Below are positions 34,680-43,285 of a DNA stretch of 64,000 nt, one piece after another. Position 1 is the stretch's first letter; every line of letters starts with the position of its first letter. The position numbers and the translations under genes are program-made. This stretch comes from JAKFWI01 sp031399165 (GTDB taxonomy: Bacteria > Pseudomonadota > Alphaproteobacteria > Caulobacterales > Aquidulcibacteraceae): contig JANNOO010000027.1 of the NCBI GenBank assembly GCA_031399165.1, forward strand, positions 62,001-126,000, written 5' to 3'. Below the pieces are notes generated by a model that was not told the origin of the DNA, did not search any database, and saw only the letters and a program-made list of their open reading frames with translations.

Positions 34680-35731
34680 CCTATCTGCCGAAACCCAAAT
34701 TGCACCACCCGGACCTGGCCAGGAACAGCCTCGGGTTCACGCGGCGTGACTATGAGGGAAAAATCTCCACTCTATGCGCCGGCTGCGGCCACGATTCGAT
34801 CAGCGCCGCGATCATTCAGGCGTGTTTCAACCTTGATATCGAGCCGCACCGCGTCGCCAAAATGTCTGGCATCGGCTGTTCGTCAAAAACTCCGGATTAT
34901 TTCCTGGGGCAGAGCCACGGATTCAATTCCGTACACGGCCGTATGCCTTCCGTGTTGACCGGCGCCAATCTGGCCAATCGCGATCTCATCTATTTCGGTG
35001 TTTCCGGCGACGGCGATAGCGCTTCAATCGGCATCGGTCAGTTTGTGCATTCCATGCGCCGCGGTGTGAACATGGTCTACATGGTCGAGAACAACGGGGT
35101 GTATGGCCTGACCAAGGGTCAGTTTTCCGCCACGTCGGACAAAGGCAGCAAATCCAAACGCGGCGTGATCAACCACGACACGCCGATCGACCTGGCGGCG
35201 CTGGCGCTGCAACTGGGCGCATCGTTCGTGGGCCGTTCGTTCTCCGGCGACAAGGCGCAGCTGACGCCACTGATCGAGGCGGCGATCCTGCACAAGGGGC
35301 CGGCCTTCATCGATTGCATCAGCCCCTGCGTGGCGTTCAACAACCATGAAGGCTCAACCAAGAGCTACGATTTCGTGCGCGAGCATAACGAAGCTGTGAA
35401 CCGCCTGGACGTGATCGCGCGCCGTACGCCGATCAAGGCCGATTACGCGCCGGGCGCAGTGGCGGAAATCACCCAGCATGACGGATCAGTGCTGCGCCTG
35501 CGCAAGCTAGACGCCGATTACGATCCGCACGACCGGCTCGGCGCAATGAATTTTCTCCATCAGCACGCCGCGCGCGGCGAGATCGTGACCGGCCTGCTCT
35601 ACGTCGATCCGGAAGCGCGCGACCTGCACGCAGCGCAGAACACGGTACAGACGCCGCTGAACCAGCTGACAGATGCTGAGCTGATCCCCAGCATGGACGC
35701 CCTGGAAAACATCAACGCCAGTTTGCGTTAG
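34676..35731 (+). CDS. korB: 2-oxoacid:ferredoxin oxidoreductase beta subunit (KorB type)
   Basis: A 351-aa thiamine diphosphate-binding beta subunit. Cysteines for the 4Fe-4S cluster lie in STLCAGCGHDSIS and SGIGCSSKTPDYF, with a third in DCISPCVAFNNHEGS; the thiamine diphosphate motif is VSGDGDSASIGIGQ ... MVYMVENNGVYGLTKGQ. The ATG at 34676 overlaps the korA stop. Together with korA and the upstream flavoprotein it forms a three-gene operon. Confidence 0.94.
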   Translation: MTYLPKPKLHHPDLARNSLGFTRRDYEGKISTLCAGCGHDSISAAIIQACFNLDIEPHRVAKMSGIGCSSKTPDYFLGQSHGFNSVHGRMPSVLTGANLANRDLIYFGVSGDGDSASIGIGQFVHSMRRGVNMVYMVENNGVYGLTKGQFSATSDKGSKSKRGVINHDTPIDLAALALQLGASFVGRSFSGDKAQLTPLIEAAILHKGPAFIDCISPCVAFNNHEGSTKSYDFVREHNEAVNRLDVIARRTPIKADYAPGAVAEITQHDGSVLRLRKLDADYDPHDRLGAMNFLHQHAARGEIVTGLLYVDPEARDLHAAQNTVQTPLNQLTDAELIPSMDALENINASLR

Positions 35732-35784
35732 CGCGACGCCCGCCCAGCGATCCAAGCAGCGGAAGCGCCGCAAATCTTGACCTA

Positions 35785-36204
35785 TCAATCTTCCTGCACT
35801 CGCCCGCGCAGTTTTTTCGTGCGGCCCGTTTTGGTTTTGCTGTCCATCCGCCGTTCCCGCGAGGCTCTTGGCGGCTTGGTTGGCCGGCGCGGTTTGGGGA
35901 CGAAGCAGGCCTGCTCGATCAGGTTGATCAGCCGCTCCAGCGCGTCGGCGCGGTTGCGCTCCTGGGTGCGATGGCGCTGGGCGCTGATGACGATCACGCC
36001 GTCCTGGGTCAGGCGCCGGCCGGCCAGCCGCTCCAGCCGGGCGCGCACATCCTCTGGCAACGACGGCGAATGGCGGGCGTCAAACCGTAGCTCGACCGCG
36101 GTTGAGACCTTGTTAACGTTTTGCCCGCCCGGCCCGCCGGCGCGGACAAAACGCTCCTCAAGCTCGCGTTCGTCCAGGGCAATCTGATCGTTAACCTTGA
36201 TCAC
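35785..36204 (-). CDS. arfB: Alternative ribosome-rescue factor / peptidyl-tRNA hydrolase ArfB
   Basis: ArfB (YaeJ/ICT1) releases peptides from stalled ribosomes without a stop codon. The GGQ motif is at residues 26-28 in RAGGPGGQNVNKVSTAVEL, and the C-terminus is the basic tail (RRPTKPPRASRERRMDSKTKTGRTKKLRGR) that enters the empty mRNA channel. The frame is open to 36381, but GTG 36204 gives 139 aa with GGQ exactly where E. coli ArfB (140 aa) has it, so I chose it. Convergent with korB. Confidence 0.92.
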   Translation of the reverse strand: MIKVNDQIALDERELEERFVRAGGPGGQNVNKVSTAVELRFDARHSPSLPEDVRARLERLAGRRLTQDGVIVISAQRHRTQERNRADALERLINLIEQACFVPKPRRPTKPPRASRERRMDSKTKTGRTKKLRGRVQED

Positions 36205-36383
36205 GAGCCGAACCTGCCGCGATTCAACGCGCCAGCCCAGCACAACCGCGCGCCCGCTTCTTGCATTTGTGCTAACGCAGGCGGAGAAATGACCCCGTCC
36301 AGAACATGCGGTAGCCGCTAATGCTTGGAACTGGGTCCGATTTGCCTTATTTTTGGAACAATATGCATCAACAGGGATCACCC

Positions 36384-37001
36384 ATGGTCCGCAGTCTACT
36401 CCGCCCCCTTCTCGCGCTTTGTGTCCTGGCGTTTGCAGCAGCTAGCCCGGCGCCGCTCCTGGCGCAGGCGCCTGAAGCGTCTGTGGCGCCAAGCCCGGCC
36501 GCGCTCCAGCCGCTATCGTCCATGCCCGCCGCACAGGTGAGCAAGAACTATCAGCTCGGGCCCGGCGACAAGGTCCGCGTCATCGTTTACGGCGAGGCCG
36601 ACCTGACGGGCGAATTCTTCGTCTCGCAGCAGGGTGTCGTGGCCTATCCGTTGGTTGGTGAAATTCCGGCCGCGGGCCGCACGCTCTCTCAATTCACCGA
36701 AGAGGTCGCGGCGAAACTGAAAGAGGGCTTCATCAAGGACCCGAAAGTCAGCGCGGAAGTGCTCAACTATCGGCCGTTCTATATTCTTGGCGAAGTCATG
36801 CGCCCGGGCACCTATCCCTTCACCGCCGACATGACGGTGATGAATGCCGTAGCGACCGCAGGCGGGTTTACCTACCGCGCCCGCACCAACCGCGTTTTCA
36901 TCAAGCGCGCCGGTGACTCCACCGAGCAAGTGCTAAAGCTCGATGCAGGCATGATGGTGCAGCCGGGCGATACCGTGCGGATTGGCGAACGACTGTTCTA
37001 G
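36384..37001 (+). CDS. Wza-type polysaccharide export protein
   Basis: A 205-aa periplasmic/outer-membrane polysaccharide biosynthesis/export protein. A signal peptide covers MVRSLLRPLLALCVLAFAAA...LLAQA; then comes the Poly_export domain (YQLGPGDKVRVIVYGEADLTGEF, VVAYPLVGEIPAAGRTLSQF) and one SLBB domain (FYILGEVMRPGTYPF, TVMNAVATAGGFTYRA). It is shorter than Wza and lacks a lipobox. ATG 36384 has AGGGA 6 bases upstream; earlier ATGs would only add a hydrophilic leader. No other capsule genes adjoin. Confidence 0.9.
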   Translation: MVRSLLRPLLALCVLAFAAASPAPLLAQAPEASVAPSPAALQPLSSMPAAQVSKNYQLGPGDKVRVIVYGEADLTGEFFVSQQGVVAYPLVGEIPAAGRTLSQFTEEVAAKLKEGFIKDPKVSAEVLNYRPFYILGEVMRPGTYPFTADMTVMNAVATAGGFTYRARTNRVFIKRAGDSTEQVLKLDAGMMVQPGDTVRIGERLF

Positions 37002-37108
37002 AGGCAATCCGGGATGTCCTCTCCGGTTCCCGGCGGCTGAAAAGCAGCTGGGGTGCGAACTCGCTTTGGCCTGGCGCGTTAATCGCGCGCCTAGACGAGG
37101 CGGAACCA

Positions 37109-37717
37109 ATGAGGAAACCTATGAAAAAGATGCTGATGGCGACGGCATTCGCCGCCGCGGCTGCCCTTGCTGCATGCGGACCGAACGCAAACGAGCAAGC
37201 GGCCACGCCGCCTTCCGAACAATCCGCTGATGCAATGACGCCTGTTGTAGCACCTGTTGATCCGGCCGCCAAAACGCTGGAATTCGCAACCAAGACCGCC
37301 AACGGCGACATGATCGAGGTCGAAACGAGCAAGATCGCGCTCACGAAGACCAAGAACGCGGAAGTGCGCAAGTTCGCCCAGATGATGATCACTGATCATA
37401 CCAAGATCAGCAGTGAGCTGAAGGCTTGGGCGGGCAAGACCACCGTTGCGCTTCCAGCCGCGCTTGACGGCGTGAATATGGCTACAGTCGAGAATATCAA
37501 GAACGCCGACGCTGCCGGCTTCGACGACAGATATCTCGACACCATCATCGACTCGCACGAAGACGCCGTGGAATCGTTCCGGGATTATGCCGAAAACGGT
37601 CAGGAAGCGGACCTGAAGGCTTGGGCGACCACCACCCTGCCGAAGCTGACGACGCACCTGAACGAAGCCAAGACGCTTCGCGACAAGGTGAATGCCGCAG
37701 AGAACAAGTCTGGCTAA
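37109..37717 (+). CDS. DUF4142 lipoprotein
   Basis: A 202-aa DUF4142 protein (ferritin-like helical domain of unknown role). It starts with a lipoprotein signal peptide ending LAAC (Cys at about residue 23), has a Pro/Ala linker, then the helical domain with EVRKFAQMMITDHTKIS, DDRYLDTIIDSHEDAVESF and LPKLTTHLNEAKTLRDKV. The DHxxxN/T-type motif MITDHTK is the family's hallmark. The in-frame ATG at 37121 is an alternative start. A hairpin follows the stop. Confidence 0.88.
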   Translation: MRKPMKKMLMATAFAAAAALAACGPNANEQAATPPSEQSADAMTPVVAPVDPAAKTLEFATKTANGDMIEVETSKIALTKTKNAEVRKFAQMMITDHTKISSELKAWAGKTTVALPAALDGVNMATVENIKNADAAGFDDRYLDTIIDSHEDAVESFRDYAENGQEADLKAWATTTLPKLTTHLNEAKTLRDKVNAAENKSG

Positions 37718-37729
37718 CACACAGACGGA

Positions 37730-37763
37730 GGAAGGCTCGCCCGCGAAAGCGCGCGGGCCTTCC
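37730..37763 (+). terminator. Hairpin after the DUF4142 gene
   Basis: GGAAGG pairs with CCTTCC and CCCGCG with CGCGGG around a short loop, with a small internal bulge, 13 bases after the stop codon. The run after the stem is only TT, so termination strength is uncertain. Confidence 0.5.
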
Positions 37764-37799
37764 TTGCGCCTGGCGCTTCGCCTCGGCTAGGAGGCTGGC

Positions 37800-38657
37800 A
37801 TGACCGCCGCGGCCGCCTTCATCCTGACGCTTGCATGTCCTGACCGGATCGGCATCGTGGCCCGCGTTTCTGGCTTCTTAGCCGATCACGGCTGCAACAT
37901 CCTTGAAAGCGCGCAATACGGCGACGCGATCAACGGGCGGTTCTTTTATCGAACGGTGTTCGCGCCAAGCAGCGCCGAAACCATCGCAAGCCTGACCAAA
38001 ACGTTTGCGCCGGTGGCGCAAGCTTTCGGCATGGACGCGCATTTCTATGATCGCGCCGCCAAAGTGCCGGCCATTCTGATGGTTTCGCGCTTCGGCCACT
38101 GCCTCAATGACCTGCTCTATCGCTGCCAATTTGGCGGCTTGGCCATAGACGTGCGCGCGATCGTTTCAAACCACGAGGATTTCCGGCCACTGGCCGGTGC
38201 GGCCGGCATCGCTTTTGAATATCGCCCGGTGAACGCGGCCAACAAGCCAGCGCAGGAAGAGAAACTTTCGGCGTTGATAGCAAAGAACAATATCGAGCTG
38301 CTGGTGCTGGCGCGCTACATGCAGGTTCTTTCGCCGGCGTTTTGCGCAGCGATGCCGGGACGCATTATCAACATTCACCATTCATTCCTGCCGAGTTTCA
38401 AGGGCGCCCGGCCGTATCACAGCGCCCATGAGCGCGGCGTGAAGCTGATCGGGGCCACGGCGCATTATGTCACCGCAGATCTCGACGAAGGGCCGATCAT
38501 CGAACAGCAGGTTGAGCGCGTGCATCACGGCATGTCAGCAGGCGATTTTATCGCGGTTGGCAGAGACGTGGAGGCTGTGACGCTGGCCCGGGCGGTGAAA
38601 TGGCATGCCGAGCGGCGGGTGCTGCTTAACGGCAAGCGGACGATCGTGTTTTCCTAA
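37800..38657 (+). CDS. purU: Formyltetrahydrofolate deformylase
   Basis: PurU hydrolyses 10-formyltetrahydrofolate to formate and tetrahydrofolate, balancing one-carbon pools. An N-terminal ACT domain (LTLACPDRIGIVARVSGFLADHGCNI) precedes the formyltransferase domain, with VSNHEDF, INIHHSFLPSFKGARPYHSAHERGVKLIGATAHYV and the catalytic Asp in DLDEGPIIEQ. Length (285 aa) is normal. It overlaps the end of the convergent Crp/Fnr gene by 4 bases. Confidence 0.96.
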   Translation: MTAAAAFILTLACPDRIGIVARVSGFLADHGCNILESAQYGDAINGRFFYRTVFAPSSAETIASLTKTFAPVAQAFGMDAHFYDRAAKVPAILMVSRFGHCLNDLLYRCQFGGLAIDVRAIVSNHEDFRPLAGAAGIAFEYRPVNAANKPAQEEKLSALIAKNNIELLVLARYMQVLSPAFCAAMPGRIINIHHSFLPSFKGARPYHSAHERGVKLIGATAHYVTADLDEGPIIEQQVERVHHGMSAGDFIAVGRDVEAVTLARAVKWHAERRVLLNGKRTIVFS

Positions 38658-39403
38658 GCCGATTCCAGATCGCTTGGCGCCCGCGGCAGGATCGTTCGAT
38701 CCTGAAGGTGCAAATAGCGCGGGTTGAATTCGCCGACCTCGATCAGCCCGGGCACGTCGCGCAAGCGTATAGAGCCGCGCGTGGTCTCGATCATCTTGCG
38801 CCCGCGGAGATTGGCAATCGAGCGTGACACATGCACCGGCGATAGGCCCAAGGCGTCAGCCATCACATCGCGCGTCAGCGGCAGCACGCACGCATCGTCT
38901 TTCACCATCCCCGCCATCATCAGGCGCCTGTGCAGCTCGACCAGCATGTGCGCGCACCGCTGACGGGCGGTGCGCCGGCCAATTCGTACAATCTGTTCAC
39001 GCAGGATCGATTCCTCCTGCACGGCCGACCACCAGAAAACCGTCGCGAGCGTTGCGTTCTGGCGGACGGCGTTGAGGAAAAGGGACCCGGAAATCATGCG
39101 CAAACGCACGCTCGTTAACGCTGAAACGTGATGATCTGACTGCGCGCCGACCACGGCCTGCAGGTCGAAGCAATCGCCCGGCAGCATGAAGTTCACGATC
39201 TGCCGGCTGCCGTCCTCAAGAACGCGGTAGCGAATCGCCCACCCCTGTTCGAGGACGAAAACGTCCTGCAGACGCTCGCCCGCTGTTACGATTACCTGCC
39301 CGGGCTGTTTTACAACAAGCCGGTGAGCAAGACGCATCAACGCAGAATAGTCTGACTCAACCAAAGCCGCGTGATGCTGCAAACGAGAGAGCAGCGTGTC
39401 CAT
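38654..39403 (-). CDS. Crp/Fnr family transcriptional regulator
   Basis: A 249-aa Crp/Fnr regulator. The cyclic-nucleotide-binding-like beta roll includes GERLQDVFVLEQGWAIRYRVLEDGSRQIVNFMLPGDCFDL; the HTH is LTRDVMADALGLSPVHVSRSIANLRGRKMIE with a following beta hairpin. It lacks the N-terminal cysteines of the oxygen sensor Fnr, so it is not a 4Fe-4S type; the ligand is unknown. The target is not visible. Confidence 0.9.
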   Translation of the reverse strand: MDTLLSRLQHHAALVESDYSALMRLAHRLVVKQPGQVIVTAGERLQDVFVLEQGWAIRYRVLEDGSRQIVNFMLPGDCFDLQAVVGAQSDHHVSALTSVRLRMISGSLFLNAVRQNATLATVFWWSAVQEESILREQIVRIGRRTARQRCAHMLVELHRRLMMAGMVKDDACVLPLTRDVMADALGLSPVHVSRSIANLRGRKMIETTRGSIRLRDVPGLIEVGEFNPRYLHLQDRTILPRAPSDLESA

Positions 39404-39459
39404 AAGAGTGCCTTACCGATGAGAAACACCGGGAGCGGCGCCTCGGTTCCATATGATTT

Positions 39460-39849
39460 TCACGGCGATCGCCCTGCAAGCGCTACGCGGATCGCATCAG
39501 CAAAGGCGGCTTCGCTGAATGGCTTGGGCAGAAAGTGTGCGCCGGACAAATCAGCGGGGAGCTGCAAATCGTATCCGCTAGCGAACAGAAACGGCGCGCC
39601 CTTCAACGCGAGCCTGCGCGCGGCCTCCAGCGCGTCACCCATGTCCAGCTTTATGTCAATGACGGCGACCGCATAGGTTGCGCCGTCCACGCGCGCGAGC
39701 GATTCCTCAAGCGTGCGCGCGATATCGACGGGACCAAATCCCATCTTTTTCAACAGATCGCACAATTCCAGCGCGATCAGCGCATCATCCTCGATCACCA
39801 GCGCGGGGCCAGTAAACTCCACAGGATCGCCGCCGGTTTTGATCGCCAT
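39460..39849 (-). CDS. Single-domain response regulator
   Basis: A 129-aa receiver domain without an output domain. Acidic pocket residues E20, D21 and D22 (VIEDDALIA), phosphoacceptor D65 (VAVIDIKLD) and K109 (FLPKPF) are all present. The segment APFLFASGYD resembles the PFxFATGGY motif of the FAT GUY response regulators (SdrG/MrrA type), which act with HWE/HisKA_2 kinases in the alphaproteobacterial stress network; the middle residue here is Ser. The partner kinase is not known. Confidence 0.88.
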   Translation of the reverse strand: MAIKTGGDPVEFTGPALVIEDDALIALELCDLLKKMGFGPVDIARTLEESLARVDGATYAVAVIDIKLDMGDALEAARRLALKGAPFLFASGYDLQLPADLSGAHFLPKPFSEAAFADAIRVALAGRSP

Positions 39850-39973
39850 GCGCCCGCACCGCCCTCACCACGGAATCGCGGAGATGGGCAAACAGTAACG
39901 ACGCGAAAAAACTGTATAATAACAAATGATGCCGAAAGGGCGCGGCGGATGTACGATTTGCTCCACTGCGCCG

Positions 39974-40963
39974 CTAGGCAAATTCCTCGGTATCAATCTC
40001 GGCCTGAACCGCAGCTGGATAACGCGGCCCGGAAACCGATTGCTGGTTGATCAACTGGTCCAGTTTGGCAAGCACCTCCGGCGCCAGCTGCACCGTCCCC
40101 GCCCCCCAGTTCTCTTCCAGATGCGCATGGTTGGTTGTGCCGGGAATTGGAACGATGAACGGATAGCGCGCGATAAGCCAAGCCAGCGAAGCTTGCGCGG
40201 GCGTGACGCGAGCGTCGGCCGCGATCGTCTCCAATCCATCCAGCAATTTCAGGTTCGCGGCGAAATGCTCGCCCTGAAACCGCGGCTGAGCGCGGCGCAG
40301 ATCATTTGCCGCGAGCGCCGCCGGATCGCGCACGCCGCCAGCCAGAAACCCGCGTCCCACCGGGCTGAACGCAACAAACGCCACGCCCAGTTCGCGGCAG
40401 GCGTCGAGCACGCCCAGTTCGGGGTTGCGCGTCCATAAGGAGTATTCGCTCTGCACCGCCGCAATGGGATGCACGGCGTGCGCTCTGCGCAACGTGGCCG
40501 CTGATACTTCTGAAAGGCCGATCGCCCGCACCTTGCCCTGCCGAACCAGATCAGCAAGCGCGCCTATAGAATCCTCGATCGGCACGTTTTTGTCCCGCCG
40601 ATGGAGATAATAGAGGTCGATCACGTCCGTGCGCAGGCGCTTCAGGCTTTCCTCGCAGGTTTGCCGCAACACATCTGGCCGGCCATTGATTTCACGCTTT
40701 CCATCCACGCCGCGCATGCCGCATTTGCTGGCCAGCACGAAATCGCCGCGGCGATCCATGATCGCTTCGCCAAGCAGCGTCTCGTTGCCGCCGAATCCAT
40801 AGAGCGCTGCGGTGTCGAAAAAGTCGTAGCCCAAATCGAGCGCACGCCGCAGCAGCCGGGCGCCTTCAGCCGGCGGCGGCGGCGTGCCGTAGGCGTGACT
40901 GAGCGACATACAGCCAAGGCCAATCGGCGAGACGGAAAGCGGACCCACGGAGCGTTTTTGCAT
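39974..40963 (-). CDS. Aldo/keto reductase
   Basis: A 329-aa NADPH-dependent aldo/keto reductase. The catalytic tetrad is D50, Y55, K80 and H121 (FFDTAALYG, LASKCG, YLHRRD). It resembles the AKR13/Tas-type group (LGCMSLSHAYG, IGLSEVSAATLRRAHAVHPIAAVQSEYSL). Substrate unknown. It lies downstream of the single-domain regulator and is not coupled with the lig operon. Confidence 0.92.
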   Translation of the reverse strand: MQKRSVGPLSVSPIGLGCMSLSHAYGTPPPPAEGARLLRRALDLGYDFFDTAALYGFGGNETLLGEAIMDRRGDFVLASKCGMRGVDGKREINGRPDVLRQTCEESLKRLRTDVIDLYYLHRRDKNVPIEDSIGALADLVRQGKVRAIGLSEVSAATLRRAHAVHPIAAVQSEYSLWTRNPELGVLDACRELGVAFVAFSPVGRGFLAGGVRDPAALAANDLRRAQPRFQGEHFAANLKLLDGLETIAADARVTPAQASLAWLIARYPFIVPIPGTTNHAHLEENWGAGTVQLAPEVLAKLDQLINQQSVSGPRYPAAVQAEIDTEEFA

Positions 40964-41017
40964 GCCGCTTGATAACGCATCGACGGAACAAAAAAAGCCC
41001 GCAGAAGCGCTTAGCAG

Positions 41018-41959
41018 TTACACTAGGCTCTTCTCGATCGTGTCGAGCGTGCGCATGGCCGGCAGAATTTGCTGAACGGCGGCGTTCGGCGCGCGGCCTT
41101 CCTGGATCGCTGCGAAAAACTCGCGGTCCTGCAATTCGATGCCGTTCATCGACACATCAACCTTGCTGACGTCGATCTTGTTTTCCTTGCCGTCAAACAG
41201 ATCGTCATAGCGCGCGATATACGTGCCGTTATCGCAGATATAGCGAAAGAACGTGCCCAGCGGCCCGTCATTGTTGAACGACAGCGACAGCGTGCAGATC
41301 GCGCCCCCGGGAACTTTCATCTGGATCGACATGTCCATCGCGATCTTCAGGTCCGGATGGAACGGCCCCTCAATCCCGCGCGCCACGGAAACGTCCTGTC
41401 CCGTCTGATAAGCAAACAGATCGACGGTGTGGCAGGCGTGGTGCCACAGCAGATGATCCGTCCATGAGCGCGGCTTGCCGAGCGCGTTCATGTTGGTTCG
41501 GCGGAAGAAATAGGTCTGCACGTCCATCTGCAGAACCTTCAGCTCTCCGGCCACGACCTTCTTATGGATCCATTGATGCGACGGATTGAACCGCCGCGTG
41601 TGTCCGCCCATGCAGATCACGCCGGTTTCCTGCTGAACTTTCACAAGCTCTTCGGAATCCTTGAGATTGTCGGCGATCGGAATCTCGATCTGCACATGCT
41701 TGCCGGCCTTCATGCATTGAATGCCTTGCGCAGCGTGCATTTGAGTCGGCGTCGCCAGGATAACGGCCTCCACTTCCGGGCGCGCCAGCGTTTCGGCCAG
41801 ATCGGTGGTCCAGTGCGGGATATTGTATTTCGCGGCGACTTCTTTCGTCGAGTCCGGGCTGCCGCCGGAGAGGCTGAGGATCTCCACGCCCGGAATGGCC
41901 TGGCACGCCTCGATGTGTTTGATCCCAAAGGCGCCCTGCCCGCCGATCGCGACTTTCAT
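41018..41959 (-). CDS. ligC: 4-carboxy-2-hydroxymuconate-6-semialdehyde dehydrogenase
   Basis: LigC (Gfo/Idh/MocA family) oxidises the hemiacetal of 4-carboxy-2-hydroxymuconate-6-semialdehyde to 2-pyrone-4,6-dicarboxylate with NADP. The N-terminal Rossmann motif is VAIGGQGAFGIKHIEA; LATPTQMHAAQGIQCMKAGKHVQIEIP and GGHTRRFNPSHQWIH are typical of LigC. It is the last gene of the lig operon. Confidence 0.94.
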   Translation of the reverse strand: MKVAIGGQGAFGIKHIEACQAIPGVEILSLSGGSPDSTKEVAAKYNIPHWTTDLAETLARPEVEAVILATPTQMHAAQGIQCMKAGKHVQIEIPIADNLKDSEELVKVQQETGVICMGGHTRRFNPSHQWIHKKVVAGELKVLQMDVQTYFFRRTNMNALGKPRSWTDHLLWHHACHTVDLFAYQTGQDVSVARGIEGPFHPDLKIAMDMSIQMKVPGGAICTLSLSFNNDGPLGTFFRYICDNGTYIARYDDLFDGKENKIDVSKVDVSMNGIELQDREFFAAIQEGRAPNAAVQQILPAMRTLDTIEKSLV

Positions 41960-41980
41960 GCTTGTCCCCGGAAATGAAGG

Positions 41981-42820
41981 TTAGGTGTTCTCAAGAACCA
42001 GATGGCCCACGGCGGTGTTCGATGCGGGCACATGGTAGAAGCGGTGGACTTGTCGAACATCTTCGCCGAGCGCCCCGCGCATGATCAGCCACATCACCAG
42101 CTCGATACCTTCGGACCCTGACTCGCGCAGATATTCGATGTGTTTGATATCTACCAACGCCTGGGGATCGGGTCCGATCTTGTCGAGGAAGTTGTTGTCA
42201 AACTTCGAATTGATCAGGCCGGCGCGCGGGCCCTGCAATTGGTGGCTCATGCCGCCGGTTCCAAACACAACGACGCGCAAATCTTCCGGATAGCTTTCAA
42301 TCGCCCGCGCGATCGCTTTGCCGAGCATGTAGCAGCGATGCCCCGTCGGCGCCGGATATTGCACCACGTTCACCGCCAGCGGGATCACCTTGCACGGCCA
42401 TTCCGGCGGCTGGCCATAGGCCAACGAAAGCGGCACGGTCAGCCCGTGATCGACGTCCATCTTGTTGACGATGGTGAGATCGAATTCGTCGAGGATCAGC
42501 GATTGCGCGACATGCGCCGCCAGTTTGGGATGGCCCTGCACCATCGGCACCGGCCTCGGCCCCCAGCCTTCGTCAGCGATCGGAAACTCCGCCGCGCAGC
42601 CCAGCGCAAACGTCGGAATGATCTCCAGCGAGAACGCGCTGGCATGGTCGTTATAGACGAGAAGGATCACATCGGGTTTCACCTTGGCGATCCACTCGCG
42701 CGACTTTTCATAGCCGGCGAACAAGGGCTTCCAATAGTCCTCCCCGGTCTTGCCGAGGTCCATGGCCATGCCGATCGCAGGCACATGGGATGTGGCGTAG
42801 CCGCCGATAATTTTAGCCAC
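41981..42820 (-). CDS. ligB: Protocatechuate 4,5-dioxygenase beta subunit
   Basis: LigB is the catalytic subunit of the Fe(II) extradiol dioxygenase that cleaves protocatechuate between C4 and C5. The first iron ligand His12 is in IGGYATSH and a second His59 in YNDHAS, with a Glu in the C-terminal GSEGIELVMW segment; VFGTGGMSHQLQGPRAG carries the catalytic His. Length 279 aa. It overlaps the end of ligA by 8 bases. Confidence 0.96.
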   Translation of the reverse strand: MAKIIGGYATSHVPAIGMAMDLGKTGEDYWKPLFAGYEKSREWIAKVKPDVILLVYNDHASAFSLEIIPTFALGCAAEFPIADEGWGPRPVPMVQGHPKLAAHVAQSLILDEFDLTIVNKMDVDHGLTVPLSLAYGQPPEWPCKVIPLAVNVVQYPAPTGHRCYMLGKAIARAIESYPEDLRVVVFGTGGMSHQLQGPRAGLINSKFDNNFLDKIGPDPQALVDIKHIEYLRESGSEGIELVMWLIMRGALGEDVRQVHRFYHVPASNTAVGHLVLENT

Positions 42821-43202
42821 CGGGACGTTCCTTCTTGCTGCGCCATCCGTCGGGCGAGCGGCCGCCCGCCAACATCATCGCGGCGTAATCTTCCTGGCTC
42901 ATCCCGGTCATCTGCGCGGCGGTGTACTGGAAGCTCTTCTCGTCGGTGAAGAACAGCTTAGCGAGAAAATAGACATTGCCGCCAAGGCCGATCATGCCGT
43001 TCCAGTCGCGCGCCCGCACTGCGGCGCGCTGTTCATCCGTCATCGGCCATTTTTTCAGGTAGGCGTCCTCGTCCTTTTTGAACTCGGCGCGGTTGTCGGC
43101 CTTCATCAGCGACATGCAGAACATGTTGAGGTGGTAGCCTTGGCGCGAGCGTTCGGCGTCGAACACGGTTGTGCCTGGGATATCGTCATATTCCTGGGCC
43201 AT
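42813..43202 (-). CDS. ligA: Protocatechuate 4,5-dioxygenase alpha subunit
   Basis: LigA is the small helical subunit of protocatechuate 4,5-dioxygenase that caps the LigB active site. The conserved body is PGTTVFDAERSRQGYHLN, FCMSLMKADNR and LGGNVYFLAK...MTGMSQEDYAAMMLAGGRSPDG. The open frame extends to 43526, but the upstream part runs over ligI and does not look like the family. ATG 43202 (MAQEYDD) gives 129 aa; ATG 43211 is a possible alternative. Confidence 0.94.
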   Translation of the reverse strand: MAQEYDDIPGTTVFDAERSRQGYHLNMFCMSLMKADNRAEFKKDEDAYLKKWPMTDEQRAAVRARDWNGMIGLGGNVYFLAKLFFTDEKSFQYTAAQMTGMSQEDYAAMMLAGGRSPDGWRSKKERPGG

Positions 43203-43285
43203 AGCGTCCATCCCCTTAGTCGTGCGGGCGGCTTTGTTTGTAACACATACTAAAAATGAGCCTGGGCCCGCCTTAACGCAAGCGC

